This document shows, one piece after another, positions 18,495-20,227 of a stretch of 20,227 nt of DNA. The stretch is taken from positions 168,654 to 188,880 of the forward strand of contig BMAT01010352.1 of NCBI GenBank assembly GCA_019649035.1, read 5' to 3'. The position numbers and the translations under genes are program-made. This DNA comes from Elysia marginata (Eukaryota; Mollusca; Gastropoda; Plakobranchidae). The notes beneath the pieces were generated by a model. It worked only from the letters and a program-made list of their open reading frames with translations, did not search any database and was not told the DNA's origin. Positions within the stretch are counted from its first letter, which is position 1. Every line of letters begins with the position of its first letter.

Positions 18495-18800
18495 GGGGCA
18501 GCGTGGCAGAGTGGTTATCGCGTCGGACTCGCGATCTGGAGGTCGAGGGTTCGATTCCCGACCATTCCATATTGCAGTTGCCTTGGGAAAGCAATTTACC
18601 CTAACTGTTCTCAGTCCACCCACCTGTAAAATGGGTACCCAGCTACAGATCATTCTTGAATTTGTGGTTATGCGCCTGCAACACCCTGCATATGGGTTTA
18701 AATGTACTGGTCTGCTGGGGCATTAGTGGCGCTGCTCTTGTAGCGACACAGTTACGCTGAGTAAAGAAGCCTAATTTCCCGAAAGGGATTAATAAAGTGT
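18495..18800 (+). mobile_element. tRNA-derived SINE, near full length
   Basis: The head is tRNA-like. Its A box TGGCAGAGTGG (18504-18514) and B box GGTTCGATTCC (18548-18558) both fit the Pol III consensus. An anticodon arm TCGGA-CTCGCGA-TCTGG lies between them, with anticodon CGC if read as a tRNA. The acceptor ends do not pair, so it is not a functional tRNA. The body continues with GGGAAAGCAATTTACCCTAA, CACCTGTAAAATGGGTACCC and GCGACACAGTTACGCTGAG, and ends GGATTAATAAAGTG. It is a Pol III-transcribed, non-autonomous retrotransposon relying on LINE machinery. A headless copy lies in the receptor intron at 8391-8640. The 80-codon frame across it is the usual spurious SINE translation. No clear target-site duplication was seen. 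Confidence 0.92.
18504..18558 (+). promoter_or_regulatory. Internal Pol III promoter (A and B boxes) of the SINE
   Basis: TGGCAGAGTGG and GGTTCGATTCC match the A-box and B-box consensus and lie about 33 bp apart, the spacing found in tRNA genes. Both boxes look intact, so this copy may still be transcribable. Confidence 0.8.
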
Positions 18801-20227
18801 ATTTTATTATGTTTAACAATTTTTCAAAATTTAGAAAACTTCATATATAATGATTACGCAATGATATTTTTCGGTTTTAAGACTCAAATCTATTATTTGC
18901 CTTTGGAGATACAAAGTATGAGACACCCTGAGAAACAGTTACTTCATATCTGTGTATTTGTCCCCTTACATTGGTCGTTATCTTCCATTTTAAAAAGAAT
19001 AGGCATTTTCATTATGTAATTATCAATCTCTGTACATATTATAGGTTTCATGGTAAAATAGCAGAATTCATAGAGTCCTCTACTTTAAAAGCGTAAGTGT
19101 TATCCAATTTACTTACATTTTGTCCAGGACAGGGAACGAAATTTAGGTAAAAATGGCGATTATTTCTCTAGATATCTACCTATCTACTTATATCCCAATC
19201 TAGCCGTGTAAATATTCATCGGTCAATCTATTTACCTATCTATTTGTCCGTCTATCTACATACCTGCCAGTTTACTGTCTTGATCTTATAAAAATGTTTT
19301 TTTTTCTTTTGCCTTACATAAACGCCAAGGCCTCGAGTCTTTACTTTAACACGTTCTTGTTCTTGTCAACAGTCTTATAAACATAAACGAGATTATGTAA
19401 TTTTCTCAAGCTTCGTTAGAAAATGAGATTTATTTAAGCTTCATTTTTAATATAAATCAAAGCATAGTTAGCATCGCTATGTCATACTTGAGATAAAAAG
19501 AATATATCATGTCTATAAATTATATAGCTGAACAACATATGAAAATTTTGAACCAACAAAATCAATAGTACAGACAATTTAATTTTTATAAAAATCATAA
19601 ATGAAATTCCTTTTATCCGTTTACCGAATACTATACCTAACTAGTAACAAGATATGAAATAATTTAAGAATCGATTCACTGAGGTCTAGCCGCTGGACTA
19701 ATATTACAAATTTTATTCAATATACTGAAACGGATCTTTAGAGAAGAAGAAGTCTAAAATCTAGTTTGAGAACAGATTGATATGCAGAGAAGTGGTAATA
19801 GGTAGGATGAATGTGGGAATTTAGTGAACATTGTCGCCTTGTGGAAGATATTTAGTTTTCAGTTCAAGGGGTCTGGGGCTAATGTCTAAGCGATGTGTGC
19901 TTATTGAAGTCAAACGGCTCCTAGGCTTCCCTCAAGGAACTCGAACAGAACTCGAAATAAAGCATGTTTCTTAAAATCAAGAAGGAAATTTTTAAACTAA
20001 AAAAATTTGATTTTCGATCACGGTGAAGTGTTTGTTTTTTTTGTTTTTTTTTTGTTGTTGTTCATATTGATTTTTTTTTTCATTATCTGGTTTTATGGTG
20101 TGACAAGTCTATTTTTAGGGACAAAAGTAGGTCAAATTGTGTAATATGAGGCAATAAAATATTTAAAAGCATTTCACATTACAGCCGATTCATTTGTCTT
20201 CAAAACGATATATGGCACTTAGGACTC
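18801..20227. other. AT-rich sequence to window end, no gene recognised
   Basis: It contains a degraded CTAT/CTAC tetranucleotide stretch (about 19170-19265) and T/TTG-rich simple sequence at 20030-20085. No coding exon, RNA or transposon with clear structure is seen on either strand. Confidence 0.7.
19170..19265 (+). repeat. Degenerate (CTAT)n tetranucleotide repeat
   Basis: Repeated CTAC, CTAT and TATC words with interruptions suggest an old tetranucleotide microsatellite. Confidence 0.6.

Noticed and set aside
18495..18570. A functional tRNA gene
   Set aside because: The A box, B box and anticodon arm are present but the two acceptor strands do not pair, and SINE body sequence follows directly.
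18484..18726. 80-codon + strand open frame
   Set aside because: It lies across the tRNA-like head and body of the SINE; peptides like this are common spurious translations of tRNA-SINEs.
1..20227. CRISPR array, operon-like or bacterial system
   Set aside because: The coding region is spliced and metazoan, and the tandem repeats are microsatellites or minisatellites without spacer structure.

Overview
The window is AT-rich metazoan DNA (roughly two thirds A+T) with spliced genes, many microsatellites and tRNA-derived SINEs. Gene content, intron structure and repeat style suggest a mollusc, most likely a gastropod. That assignment is inference; no mitochondrial or ribosomal marker is present.

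The one secure gene lies on the + strand at 5629-11331. Six exons with canonical GT-AG introns encode the mature part of a Cys-loop nicotinic acetylcholine receptor (nAChR) subunit, about 532 residues. The exons are 128, 45, 110, 172, 951 and 192 nt (the last including the stop), and their phases join without a break. The 45- and 110-nt exons are the conserved nAChR sizes. The protein lacks the vicinal Cys pair of loop C, has Glu at -1' and Lys at 20' of M2, and ends like protostome beta subunits (Drosophila ARD/beta1 type). I call it a non-alpha, cation-type subunit. The signal-peptide exon is not recognised and may lie left of the window.

Layout. 1-5628: upstream DNA with a GAT microsatellite, a weak minus-strand ORF, palindromes, and a TCTAGA-rich repeat area (about 4256-5170). 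5629-11331: the gene; its introns hold CT/TCTG microsatellites, pyrimidine-rich DNA, a 5'-truncated SINE (8391-8640) and a second tRNA-like SINE (about 10793-10990). 11332-12481: probable 3' UTR and flank, with a TTG/CTG repeat and more SINE remnants. 12482-20227: intergenic DNA with a GA repeat, a 0.5-kb interrupted TAC array (15957-16480), a G-rich minisatellite (about 17225-17475), a nearly full-length tRNA-SINE (18495-18800), and otherwise AT-rich sequence without recognisable genes.

No new multi-gene system is visible. The best leads are within the receptor: an M2-M3 linker one residue shorter than usual, altered agonist-site residues, and two extra extracellular cysteines. The related and rearranged SINE copies come next.
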